From the NCBI GenBank assembly GCA_964396375.1, contig CAYNEY010000027.1, positions 1 to 64,000 on the forward strand: DNA of 64,000 nucleotides. Reading direction: 5' to 3'. A program made the position numbers and the translations under genes. This document shows positions 16,614 to 24,751 of the stretch, one piece after another; the first letter of the stretch is position 1; every line of letters begins with the position of its first letter. The notes under the pieces were generated by a model. It did not search any database. It saw nothing but the letters and a program-made list of their open reading frames with translations, and was not told the DNA's origin. The stretch comes from FEN-1139 sp964396375. GTDB taxonomy: Bacteria; Myxococcota_A; Polyangia; Polyangiales; Polyangiaceae.

Positions 16614-17494
16614 CCGCCTACCTGGACTGCCTACCTTGCTTTTTGCGTCAAGGGCTAGACGCGATCCATCACGTGACCCGTGACGAGAGCCAACGCCAAT
16701 CCCTGGCCCGGGAGGTACTACGGATCCTGTGCTGCATCGAGACAGGTCGACCTCCTCCTTGGGTGAGTCAGCGCATCCATCGCCGGATCCGCGAGCTCAC
16801 CGGCTCCCTCGACCCTTACCGCGAAGCCAAGATGCATCTCAATCAGACAGTTGGGACCATGCTTCCAGAGCTGAGGGAACGCATCCGTACCGCTCCCGAC
16901 CCCCTGGTGGCCGCGGTGCGGGTGGCGATGGTGGCCAATGCAATCGATCTCGGAGCCAAGACCCAGCGGACTGAGACTGACGCTACCCAGGAGGCGCGCG
17001 AGGCCTGTTCCGCAGAGGCGCATGGCGACTTCACTCTCTTCCACAAGCGCCTCGAGAACGCGCGACGTATCCTCTACTTGTCGGACAATGCCGGAGAGCT
17101 TGCCTTCGATCGACTGCTCATCGAACAGCTCGGTCCGCACCGTGTCACGCTTGGGGTGCGCGGAAGTGCCGTGATCAATGACGCTACCCTCGACGATGCC
17201 GAAGCTGTGGGACTCTCGGCTCTGGTTCCCGTGCTCGGCAACGGTTCGGATGCTCCCGGCACTCTTCTCGAGGACTGCAGTGCTGAATTCCGCGATTGTT
17301 TTGCACGAGCCGATCTGATCATCGCGAAAGGGCAGGGCAACTACGAAACGCTCCGTGACTCGGGACACAATGCCGTCTTTTTGCTGAAGGTGAAGTGCCC
17401 CACCGTAGCCATGCACATCAATCTTCCAGCGGGCACACCAGCCATGGTCCATGCTTGGAACACCACGGCGTCTCGCCAGACATCCTGCCAATGA
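16610..17494 (+). CDS. DUF89 / ARMT1-like family protein
   Basis: Protein of 294 residues from the DUF89 family, whose characterised members are metal-dependent phosphatases thought to repair or remove damaged metabolites. The N-terminal Cys pair (YLDCLPCFLRQ, Cys7 and Cys10) and the metal-site block LSDNAGELAFDRLL are typical of the prokaryotic subgroup. IAKGQGNYETL near the C-terminus is also conserved. The TTG at 16610 is chosen because it gives the family N-terminus and a 4-bp overlap with the ZIP stop. The substrate is unknown. Confidence 0.88.
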   Translation: MTAYLDCLPCFLRQGLDAIHHVTRDESQRQSLAREVLRILCCIETGRPPPWVSQRIHRRIRELTGSLDPYREAKMHLNQTVGTMLPELRERIRTAPDPLVAAVRVAMVANAIDLGAKTQRTETDATQEAREACSAEAHGDFTLFHKRLENARRILYLSDNAGELAFDRLLIEQLGPHRVTLGVRGSAVINDATLDDAEAVGLSALVPVLGNGSDAPGTLLEDCSAEFRDCFARADLIIAKGQGNYETLRDSGHNAVFLLKVKCPTVAMHINLPAGTPAMVHAWNTTASRQTSCQ

Positions 17495-18444
17495 CTCACC
17501 CAACACGCTGTCATGTCTACGGGCCAGTTCCTTCTCGTCGGCTGGGTCGCTCACTTGGGGTCGACCTGGTCCCCTTCAAGACCTGCCCCTACGACTGCAT
17601 CTACTGTCAGCTCGGGCGCACCACCCACCGGACCCTCACGCTTGCGGAATATGTTCCTGTCGACGAGGTTGTGCAAGAGTTGAGTGAACGCTTGGCCAAT
17701 GCGCCTCTGCCCGATTTCATTGGTTTGGCGGGAGCAGGTGAGCCCACCCTCCATTCTGGTCTCGGAAGACTCATCTCGACGATCAAGACACGCACTCGGG
17801 TACCTGTGGCTGTACTCACCAACGGTGCCCTCTTGTATCGACCCGAAGTACGCGCCAACCTAGCAGACGCAGATCTCGTGCTGCCCTCCCTCGATGCAGG
17901 CGATCCTGAGAGCTTTGTCCGCATCAATCGCCCCCATCCAGAGCTCTCGTTCGAGCGCATGATCGGGGGACTGAGCCAGTTCTCGCGAGAGTACCGGGGC
18001 CGGATCTGGCTCGAAGTGCTGCTGGTTGGCCAGGATACGGATCGCCCGGCGCACGTCGAGCGGATCGCGACCTTGGTCAAGCACATGCGGGTAGAACGCG
18101 TTCAGCTCAATACCGTGTCACGGCCACCCGCTGACGGTTCCGCGCGAGCCGTTCGGTCCGACCAGCTCCGTGAACTTACCCAGTTGTTCTCCTGTCCCTG
18201 CGAGTCGATCGCCGAGACATGTCAAAGCCGAGCACCCTCGCAGTCGGAACCCACTGACGTCGAGCAGCAGATCGTGGCGCTGCTTAGCCGGAGGCCCTGC
18301 ACTCTCGAAGGCGTGGCCACTGGGCTTGGTCTTGCGCCCAACCTGATCCTGAAGCACCTCGACCCACTGGTCGCGAGCGAGACCGTTCGCGTCACATCCT
18401 CGAACGGCACCGTATTCTACAGCTCCCTACGGCTCCACCCATGA
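17491..18444 (+). CDS. radical SAM protein with C-terminal winged helix
   Basis: A 317-residue radical SAM enzyme. The [4Fe-4S] ligands are in KTCPYDCIYCQLG (Cys32, 36, 39; CX3CX2C), and GAGEPTLH is the SAM-binding GGE-like motif. The N-terminal block VYGPVPSRRLGRSLGVDLVP marks the COG0731-like subgroup, whose reaction is not established. The last ~80 residues (QIVALLSRRPCTLEGVATGLG) look like a winged helix that may bind substrate or nucleic acid. The start ATGA overlaps the DUF89 stop; the stop overlaps the next gene's ATG. Confidence 0.92.
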   Translation: MTHPTRCHVYGPVPSRRLGRSLGVDLVPFKTCPYDCIYCQLGRTTHRTLTLAEYVPVDEVVQELSERLANAPLPDFIGLAGAGEPTLHSGLGRLISTIKTRTRVPVAVLTNGALLYRPEVRANLADADLVLPSLDAGDPESFVRINRPHPELSFERMIGGLSQFSREYRGRIWLEVLLVGQDTDRPAHVERIATLVKHMRVERVQLNTVSRPPADGSARAVRSDQLRELTQLFSCPCESIAETCQSRAPSQSEPTDVEQQIVALLSRRPCTLEGVATGLGLAPNLILKHLDPLVASETVRVTSSNGTVFYSSLRLHP

Positions 18445-19010
18445 CAAAGCGCACATCTCTCAATTTCTGGATCGATTTCGCCTCACTTTTGGTAATGCTG
18501 GCCTTGATCGTGACTGGCGGGATCATCCATTGGATCATGCCGCCCCGAACCGCTCGTTTTCTCACTCTGTTCGGTTGGGATCGACACGATATTGGTCAGC
18601 TCCATTTCATCCTGGGAATGGTGGCGGTGGTCCTGCTCATCGCGCATGTGGCACTCCACTTCAGTTGGATGTGTTGCGTTGCCGCCAAAGCCATTGGGCA
18701 CGACCCACCGACAAAACCAATGCAAATAGCCTTCGGGGTGGGCCTGGTGGTTCTGACCACTTCGCTGGTAGGAGCCATGGGCTTCGTGACATCCTCCTCC
18801 CTCGAGCGCGGCTCGGCGACGCACAAATCATGGGGCAAGAGACCACGCTTGCACACCAATGCGCCACGAGCAGTTTCGGGAAGCTCTTCCACCACATCAG
18901 ACACACTCCCCTGGCGAGAGCCACCAGCAGCAAAGGCCGAGACCCCGAAGATCTGCATCCCCGAAGCCTCGACCGCGCCGCGCCGTTCACAGAAGCAGAA
19001 GAATGGCTGA
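18441..19010 (+). CDS. DUF4405 membrane protein, probable heme b binder
   Basis: Membrane protein of 189 residues with about three or four transmembrane helices in the first 120 residues. Histidines lie within or at the ends of these helices (GGIIHWIM, GQLHFILGM, HVALHFSWM), an arrangement suited to cytochrome-b-type heme ligation and usual for DUF4405. The last ~65 residues are polar, Lys/Pro-rich and low in structure. As the last gene of the sigma-54 operon it may supply electrons across the membrane to the Fe-S enzymes; this is inference. Confidence 0.8.
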   Translation: MTKRTSLNFWIDFASLLVMLALIVTGGIIHWIMPPRTARFLTLFGWDRHDIGQLHFILGMVAVVLLIAHVALHFSWMCCVAAKAIGHDPPTKPMQIAFGVGLVVLTTSLVGAMGFVTSSSLERGSATHKSWGKRPRLHTNAPRAVSGSSSTTSDTLPWREPPAAKAETPKICIPEASTAPRRSQKQKNG

Positions 19011-19013
19011 TGC

Positions 19014-19418
19014 TCACCTCGCAAACAGGGAAGCTGCAACGACACCGAGAACGATGACCAACACGGCGAGGCGCAGCATCTTCGCCTGGTGCGGGGTCAA
19101 TCGCGGGTAAATGGCCGCGATCGTCAGCATCGCGGCTTGCACGCCCATGCCCACCCACATCCACTCCAGCAGCAAGTCTACACAGAGCACCGTGAGTGCC
19201 AGCCACTGGAGAGCCTTGAGCGCGAGGTGATCCGCACTGCGATCGGCGCGCACCAGGAGCACAGCCGAGCCCGCTGTGAGGAGCGTGGCCCAGACCTCGA
19301 AGCCAGCCAGGGTGACGAGGCTGTGCGCGCTGGGCAAGGCTACGAGGAGCAGCACGGCGGTGGTCACCAGCGCCGTGGGAGCCTTCTTGGTCAACTCTGC
19401 TGCCTTTTCTTGAGCCAT
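19014..19418 (-). CDS. small four-helix membrane protein
   Basis: A 134-residue protein starting MAQEKAAELTKKAP, with four hydrophobic helices and charged loops (VRADRSADHLALK; YPRLTPHQAKMLR). I do not recognise a family. It lies 13 bp downstream of a small Gly/Ala-rich protein gene on the same strand. The pair could be a small exported peptide and its membrane partner or immunity protein, but nothing in the sequence proves this. It converges with the DUF4405 gene, 3 bp apart. Confidence 0.65.
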   Translation of the reverse strand: MAQEKAAELTKKAPTALVTTAVLLLVALPSAHSLVTLAGFEVWATLLTAGSAVLLVRADRSADHLALKALQWLALTVLCVDLLLEWMWVGMGVQAAMLTIAAIYPRLTPHQAKMLRLAVLVIVLGVVAASLFAR

Positions 19419-19431
19419 GGTAGAATGTTCC

Positions 19432-19749
19432 CTATTTCCGGCAAGCAGTGTCCGCGTCACCGACGTCCTTCGCGCACTTGAGCCCCGCCAACGCCGCCCC
19501 GATCAAGGACAACAGGTTGGGAGAGCGCGAGGCAAGCGCGCCACCAATGGCCGCCGCGCCGCAGCTCAATGCGGCGTTGATCGCCTTGTCGGCACACTGA
19601 CCGTCCCAAGCATCGTTCGATGCGACCGCCGACGAACTTCTGGCCTCGGCTTCAGCCCTGGCAGCGTTCTCGGTCGTCGTAGGCTCGGATTCGATGGAAA
19701 ACCAGTACTTTGAAACGGACGATGGATCGATACACATAGGTGATGTCAT
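19432..19749 (-). CDS. small Gly/Ala-rich, Cys-containing protein
   Basis: A 105-residue protein of unknown function. The start at 19749 (MTSPMCIDPSS) follows a perfect GGAGG (19758-19762) at 8-nt spacing. The N-terminal half is polar with a run of Ala/Glu/Arg. The C-terminal half is hydrophobic and small-residue rich (AALSCGAAAIGGALASRS, then LIGAALAGLKC) with four cysteines that could form disulfides. This resembles the core of class II bacteriocins or similar secreted peptides, but there is no clear double-Gly leader or transporter nearby. Confidence 0.55.
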   Translation of the reverse strand: MTSPMCIDPSSVSKYWFSIESEPTTTENAARAEAEARSSSAVASNDAWDGQCADKAINAALSCGAAAIGGALASRSPNLLSLIGAALAGLKCAKDVGDADTACRK

Positions 19750-19881
19750 AGAAGTTGCCTCCAACTGTAGTGTTCGTCGGTCAGGCCTCCCCCGAGTTGC
19801 GGATAATCGTCACCCTGAGGGCGTGCCGGTGTCGTTTTCGACACCTAGCCGCGCACCCAGATCTTTTGTTGGATTTGGCCC

Positions 19882-21987
19882 ATGTCGACTCGGCTCCCTG
19901 GGCTCCACTCCCCCCTGACACTCCTCTTCGTGGCCGCCGCGACCACCTCTTGCACCGAACCCGAACGAGCGACCGAGCCAGCTCGCGTGGATCAGCGTCT
20001 GACCCAGGCTTTCACCGAGACCGAGGAGCTGCGCGTGATCGTGACCCTGAGGGAGCCGGCGGTGGCGCTCCGTAAGGAGCTGTCCACGATGGACCCCGGC
20101 AATTTCGAGGTGACGCGCTCCTACAAGAAGCTGCCGGCGGTCGCGGGGCGGCTGTCCCGGGCTGGCCTCGAAGCTCTTCAGCAGAGGCCGGAGGTCGCGA
20201 CGATCAGCCTCGACGGCCGCGGACACGGCGCCCTCTCGGTCTCGGTTCCGGCCATCTTCGCCGACGAGGCCCGGACGACCCACGGCGTGAACGGCGAGGG
20301 CGTGACCGTGGCTGTGCTCGACACCGGCATCAACTCCACGCACCCTGATCTCACCCCCGCACTCGCGCCGCAACAACACTGCTTCACTGACAACTCCTGC
20401 CCTCCGAGCGGCCAAAGTGAGAGCGACAACGCCGAGGACGACCACGGCCACGGGAGTCACGTCTCGGGGATCGTGGGTTCGCGGGGCGTGATCGCGGGGC
20501 TCGGCTTCGCTCCAGGGGCTGAGGTGGTGCCAGTCAAGATCAACGATGAGAACGACGCCGGCTGGGTGTCGGACTGGGTAGCGGGGCTGGATTGGGTGGC
20601 GGACAACCTCGACACGCTGGGTGTCGACGTCGTGAACATGAGCATCTGCACCAACGCCGTCTACGAATCGGCAAACGACTGCGACGCAGGGGAGCCGGCC
20701 CTTGCCGAGGCCGTGGCCGCCCTGACAGAAGCCGGCGTCACGCTGGTCGCAGCCTCCGGGAACCGGGGACTCTCGAGCCAGATGTCGGCCCCCGCCTGCA
20801 ACACGGGCGTAATCGCGGTCGGAGCCACGTACAAATCGGCGCAGGGGGCCCAGCCCCAAGGCGGTGGCACCTATCAGCAGCAGTTCGGCAGTGGGTTTGG
20901 TGACTGCTCCGATCCCAGCACGGCCTTCGATCAGATCACCTGCTTCTCGAACACCAACGCGCGCCTGGATGTCGTAGCCCCGGGAGCTGTCATCGTCTCC
21001 GACGGTCTCGGCACGAGCACCATGGGTTACTACGGGACCTCCCAGGCCAGCCCGTCCGTGGCCGGTATCGTCGCGCTGATGAAGGAGTGTCGTCCTTCGC
21101 TTACCCCGCTCGAAGCCCGGAGCTTTCTGACGGACACCGGCGTTCTGGTGACCGATCCGAAAAATGGTCTCAGCTTCCCCTCGGTTCGGGCCGATGCCGC
21201 CCTCGACGCGGCCTGCGCTGGTGTGGGCGGCGTGACCGGTGAGGGAGGTGCGACCACGGGAGAAGGCGGCGCTCCCGCACAAGGCGGCGCTCCCACCGAG
21301 GGTGGCCAATCCGATCCGGGTGAAGGCGGCGCTCCCACCGAGGGTGGCCAGTCCGATCCGGGTGAAGGCGGCGCTCCCACCGAGGGTGGCCAATCCGATC
21401 CGGGTGAAGGCGGTGCTCCCACCGAGGGTGGCCAATCCGATCCGGGTGAAGGCGGCGCCCCCGCACAAGGCGGCGAGGCCGAGCCGGGTCAAGGTGGGGC
21501 TCCCGCGCAAGGCGGCGCCCCCGCACAAGGCGGACAGTCTCAGCCCAGCCAAGGGGGCGCCATCGCCCAGGGTGGACAGTCCGCACCAGAACAAGGTGGT
21601 GCGCCGGCGCAAGGCGGCGCCCCCGCGCAAGGCGGCGCTCCCGCACAAGGCGGCGCTCCCGCGCAAGGCGGCGCCCCCGCACAAGGCGGACAGTCTCAGC
21701 CCAGCCAAGGGGGCGCCATCGCCCAGGGTGGACAGTCCGCACCAGAACAAGGTGGTGCGCCGGCACAGGGCGGTGCTGCTCCTGCGAACGGCGGCGCGCT
21801 TTCGGGAGGCGGTCTTCCCGGAGCGGGCGGTGCCGCGGTCGTGAGTGAGTCACCTTCGGCGTCGGAAGACAGCGGTTGCGGCTGTCGCCTGGAGGCAAAG
21901 TCGCGTCCTCGAGAGTCGAGCCTCGGCGTGGTCATGCTCGCTCTTCTGTTCATGCTGCGTCGCCGGGCGCCGCGCCGTCTGCCTTGA
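19882..21987 (+). CDS. secreted subtilisin-like serine protease with Gly-rich linker and MYXO-CTERM-type tail
   Basis: S8 peptidase of 701 residues. Order: signal with a lipobox-like TTSC (Cys24); an I9-type inhibitor prodomain (about 48-112, RVIVTLREP); the catalytic domain with Asp147 (AVLDTGI), His190 (DHGHGSHVSG), oxyanion Asn in AASGN and Ser387 (YYGTSQASPSVAG); a Gly-rich linker (about 450-650); and a C-terminus GCGCRLEAK, hydrophobic helix, RRRAPRR. That tail fits the MYXO-CTERM sorting signal of myxobacteria, so the enzyme is probably held at the outer surface. The linker contains long DNA repeats. A cytoplasmic AraC gene follows. Confidence 0.92.
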   Translation: MSTRLPGLHSPLTLLFVAAATTSCTEPERATEPARVDQRLTQAFTETEELRVIVTLREPAVALRKELSTMDPGNFEVTRSYKKLPAVAGRLSRAGLEALQQRPEVATISLDGRGHGALSVSVPAIFADEARTTHGVNGEGVTVAVLDTGINSTHPDLTPALAPQQHCFTDNSCPPSGQSESDNAEDDHGHGSHVSGIVGSRGVIAGLGFAPGAEVVPVKINDENDAGWVSDWVAGLDWVADNLDTLGVDVVNMSICTNAVYESANDCDAGEPALAEAVAALTEAGVTLVAASGNRGLSSQMSAPACNTGVIAVGATYKSAQGAQPQGGGTYQQQFGSGFGDCSDPSTAFDQITCFSNTNARLDVVAPGAVIVSDGLGTSTMGYYGTSQASPSVAGIVALMKECRPSLTPLEARSFLTDTGVLVTDPKNGLSFPSVRADAALDAACAGVGGVTGEGGATTGEGGAPAQGGAPTEGGQSDPGEGGAPTEGGQSDPGEGGAPTEGGQSDPGEGGAPTEGGQSDPGEGGAPAQGGEAEPGQGGAPAQGGAPAQGGQSQPSQGGAIAQGGQSAPEQGGAPAQGGAPAQGGAPAQGGAPAQGGAPAQGGQSQPSQGGAIAQGGQSAPEQGGAPAQGGAAPANGGALSGGGLPGAGGAAVVSESPSASEDSGCGCRLEAKSRPRESSLGVVMLALLFMLRRRAPRRLP
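21283..21764 (+). repeat. in-frame linker repeats of the subtilase gene
   Basis: Four tandem 42-bp units (21283-21450) encode GGAPTEGGQSDPGE. Further on, 110 bp at 21499-21608 are repeated without change at 21655-21764 (offset 156 bp), so the linker grew by a recent exact duplication. All units keep the reading frame. Confidence 0.9.
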
Positions 21988-22018
21988 CTTTGCCCACACC
22001 CCATCGAACCCTTGGCCT

Positions 22019-22891
22019 GTGCCGCTTCCCCTGGCCCAGATCCGCGAGTTGGTGGGTGAGATCACCGAAGAGGCGCTCGCCCATGTCGACGTCGCGCTCA
22101 CGCGGAACGTGGGCCTGTTCGTGCCGCTCTCGGGGCCCTGCGGCTACGCCATCACACCAGAGCACACCCACCCCACCTACTCCTTCGTGGTCTCCTTCGA
22201 CGACCGGTGCCGGGTTGCTATCGACGGGCAGGTGCTGCGCTCGCAACCTGGGAGGTTCACGGCCTTCTCACCCGGGGTTCCGCATCAGGAACTCCCGAGT
22301 TCCGGCGTCTCCCGCTACGTCGCGGTCCTGCTCCGCGAACCGTACCTCCACGCCGAGCTCACCGACTACGGCATGCCGCTCCCTGAGCTGCGCGCTCAGA
22401 GCTTTGTCACCCCACCACGTCTGGTCGAGGCGCTTCGGGAGTTCATGGCGGAGTACGAGGAGCAGGGTCCGGGGTGCCAGGCGCTCCTCGAGGCCTCCGG
22501 CAAACGGATCGCACACCTGCTGATCCGTGCCATCTTGGCCTGCCCGAAGCGCGACGAGCGCATCGATCTGCGCATGGCCGCCAACCACACGGTCTCCTTC
22601 ATGCACCAGCACCTGGAGGAACGACTCACCATCACCGAGCTGGCCCGGGTCGCCCGTCTCTCTCCGTCGCATTTCGCTCGGGTGTTCCGGGAGGAGCTCG
22701 GCCTGACTCCGATCGAGTACCTGAACGAGCTTCGCCTGACCCAGGCGCGCCGGCGACTCCGGGATTCAGCGGCGACCATCACCGAGATCGCCCTCGGTAC
22801 CGGCTTCAACAGCTCGTCGTATTTCTGCCGGTGCTTCTCGGCGCGCTTTCGCATGAGCCCAAGTGAGTATCGGCGCTCGGTGGGGCGCTGA
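22019..22891 (+). CDS. AraC-family regulator with cupin-type sensor
   Basis: About 290 residues from the GTG at 22019; the frame is open into the upstream protease gene, but that overlap encodes no sensible protein. The N-terminal part looks like an AraC cupin fold (ALTRNVGLFVPL, HTHPTYSFVV, PGRFTAFSPGVPHQELP), with histidines that may bind ligand or metal. The C-terminal double HTH is typical: LTITELARVARLSPSHFARVFREELG and ITEIALGTGFNSSSYFCRCFSARF. No sugar operon is adjacent, so the target is unknown. It converges with the next gene, 3 bp apart. Confidence 0.9.
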   Translation: MPLPLAQIRELVGEITEEALAHVDVALTRNVGLFVPLSGPCGYAITPEHTHPTYSFVVSFDDRCRVAIDGQVLRSQPGRFTAFSPGVPHQELPSSGVSRYVAVLLREPYLHAELTDYGMPLPELRAQSFVTPPRLVEALREFMAEYEEQGPGCQALLEASGKRIAHLLIRAILACPKRDERIDLRMAANHTVSFMHQHLEERLTITELARVARLSPSHFARVFREELGLTPIEYLNELRLTQARRRLRDSAATITEIALGTGFNSSSYFCRCFSARFRMSPSEYRRSVGR

Positions 22892-22894
22892 GCG

Positions 22895-24106
22895 CTAGGG
22901 TGTCGGCAGCCGCACCACCACCCACCGCTCCGCGTCCGCTTGGGCCTCGTACTCAATGACGACCCACCGACCTTCGACGTCGAGCGCCATCGCCTTCACA
23001 GAACGGTGGCGCTCGGGCTCGGTGCTGGCCTGCCTCGGGCTCTCGACCAGCGGGTAGTCGAAGGCGAACACGAGCCTACCCGCGCGAAGGAGCCTCAAAG
23101 CTGGGCCCCTCGGGAGCAAGAGTTCGCTGTCGGAGAGCCGCAGGGGATGGAGTGGCGGTTCGAAGAAGGCTATCGCAGCCAGTGATGCCGCACCCTCACC
23201 ACTTTGGCTCCGGTGCAGCTTCGCGTGTCCACCCGGTGCGGGGATCTCCGCCTCGAGTGAGGGCGAGCCCGCCGTTTCCGCGCCGTCCATGACAAAAATC
23301 TTCGTACCGTCCTCACTCGTGGCCACGCGCGCCGACGACCCACCAAAGACCAGCTGGTTCATCGTGACCGGGACCTCGCTCCGCGGCCAAGGCAGCACGC
23401 GCTCTCCTGCCGTATCCGGAACCGAAAACGCTCCAGGTGACGCGAACTCCACCGGCTCCGGGTAGATGAACGCGTACGGAGAGAACGGGACGATCTGCTG
23501 ATCGCTGTTGCTCCACACCAAGCGGAGTCTTTGCTCGGTGATGGGCGTCGCGAGCACATCCCCGTAGCGATTGCGGCACAAAAACTCGGCGCCCTCCGGG
23601 CTGAGCTCCGGAGACATGCAGTCTGCGAAGAACTCCTGCTTGCCACTCTCGAGCTCGACCAGAAAAAGCTGGGGAGGCTTGAAGTAGAAGGATTCGCTCA
23701 GCTCCTCTTGGTCTCGGAACTCACGCCCATCGGTGACGAAGTACCGAAGGCTGGGTGAAAAGGCCAGCGTACCCCCGCTGTACCCCGAGAGCCGGAGCGG
23801 TGGCCCCGAGTCTCGGAGGAGCCACGCCGAGACCGCGCAACTGTCAGAACCGCACTCCCCCACCACCGTGACCAAGACTCCTTGCCCGTTCCCCACCGAC
23901 CGCGCGCTGCACTCGGTGACCTGTCCCGTCTCACCCACGGCGCGCAGACACGCTTCGGGCTCGCGGAGCTCATCGAGCAGCTTGGTGGTGTCGAGTGTTC
24001 GAGGTCGCGGCAACACCCGCTGGGGCTCGGAAACCGGGTTTTTTGTCGAAAGCGGGCCGCAACCCAGGCTAGCAAGGACGACCGCGACCAGAAGCGCTCT
24101 GTTCAC
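22895..24106 (-). CDS. hypothetical lipoprotein
   Basis: A 403-residue protein with a clean lipoprotein signal (MNRALLVAVVLASLGC). The mature part alternates beta-strand-like segments with Ser/Gly/Pro turns and contains eight or so cysteines in its first 180 residues. Phrases such as GGTLAFSPSLRYFVTDG and GTKIFVMDG resemble blades of TolB/WD-like propellers, though no family is certain. Its overall style is similar to the lipoprotein at 1553, and both may be propeller proteins of the envelope. Function unknown. Confidence 0.7.
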   Translation of the reverse strand: MNRALLVAVVLASLGCGPLSTKNPVSEPQRVLPRPRTLDTTKLLDELREPEACLRAVGETGQVTECSARSVGNGQGVLVTVVGECGSDSCAVSAWLLRDSGPPLRLSGYSGGTLAFSPSLRYFVTDGREFRDQEELSESFYFKPPQLFLVELESGKQEFFADCMSPELSPEGAEFLCRNRYGDVLATPITEQRLRLVWSNSDQQIVPFSPYAFIYPEPVEFASPGAFSVPDTAGERVLPWPRSEVPVTMNQLVFGGSSARVATSEDGTKIFVMDGAETAGSPSLEAEIPAPGGHAKLHRSQSGEGAASLAAIAFFEPPLHPLRLSDSELLLPRGPALRLLRAGRLVFAFDYPLVESPRQASTEPERHRSVKAMALDVEGRWVVIEYEAQADAERWVVVRLPTP

Positions 24107-24227
24107 CCACGCAAGCTAGCAGAACTGGTGACCGCATCCCTCGACCACGGGATTGTACAACACAAAGGCCAAATCGTGAAAGCCTCCCCCACTCATCCTC
24201 GGCCATCCTGAACGCGGAGTTTTCACC

Positions 24228-24671
24228 ATGACCCTCGACAGCTGCATCGATTTTGCCAATCAGAACCCCGCCTGCTGGCTCGCCACGGTCGACCAAGGCG
24301 CCCCGCGGGTGCGCGGGATGCTGCTCTGGTTCGCCGACGAGACGGGCTTCACGTTCCACACCGCGTCCATCAAGAGCCTGGCACACCAACTCCGGGCAAC
24401 GCCGAAAGCAGAAGTGGCCTTTCACCAGATGATAGGTCCGATGCAGAGCCGGATGCTCCGGGTGAGCGGCGAGGTGACGTTCCTCGACGAACCCGAGCTC
24501 GCCACCAGGCTCTACGAGGAGCGTCCCTGGGTGCTCGACAACAAGCGGCAGATGCCCGAGACCGACGTGCTGATTTTCCGGATTTCCCGGGGCACCTGCA
24601 GGTTCTGGGAGCTGTCGAACAACGGACGCGAGCGAGACACTCCGCGGATCGCGTTCCCACCGGAAGGATGA
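24228..24671 (+). CDS. pyridoxamine 5'-phosphate oxidase-like flavin-binding protein
   Basis: A 147-residue split-barrel protein of the PNPOx-like superfamily. The opening NPACWLATVDQGAPRVRGMLLWFADETGFTFHT in outline shows the family's first strands and the RxR..LWF pattern. KSLAHQLRATPKAEVAFH and LRVSGEVTFLDEPEL continue it. Single-domain members bind FMN, F420 or heme. The precise cofactor and substrate cannot be read from the sequence. It stands alone between a divergent lipoprotein gene and an outer membrane protein gene. Confidence 0.82.
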   Translation: MTLDSCIDFANQNPACWLATVDQGAPRVRGMLLWFADETGFTFHTASIKSLAHQLRATPKAEVAFHQMIGPMQSRMLRVSGEVTFLDEPELATRLYEERPWVLDNKRQMPETDVLIFRISRGTCRFWELSNNGRERDTPRIAFPPEG

Positions 24672-24751
24672 TGGACAGCGCAACTCGAGTCGACTAGGCT
24701 CGGCCACGGAAGGAGTGGGCGGCGCTCTCTGTCCGCCCCAGTCGTGACCCC

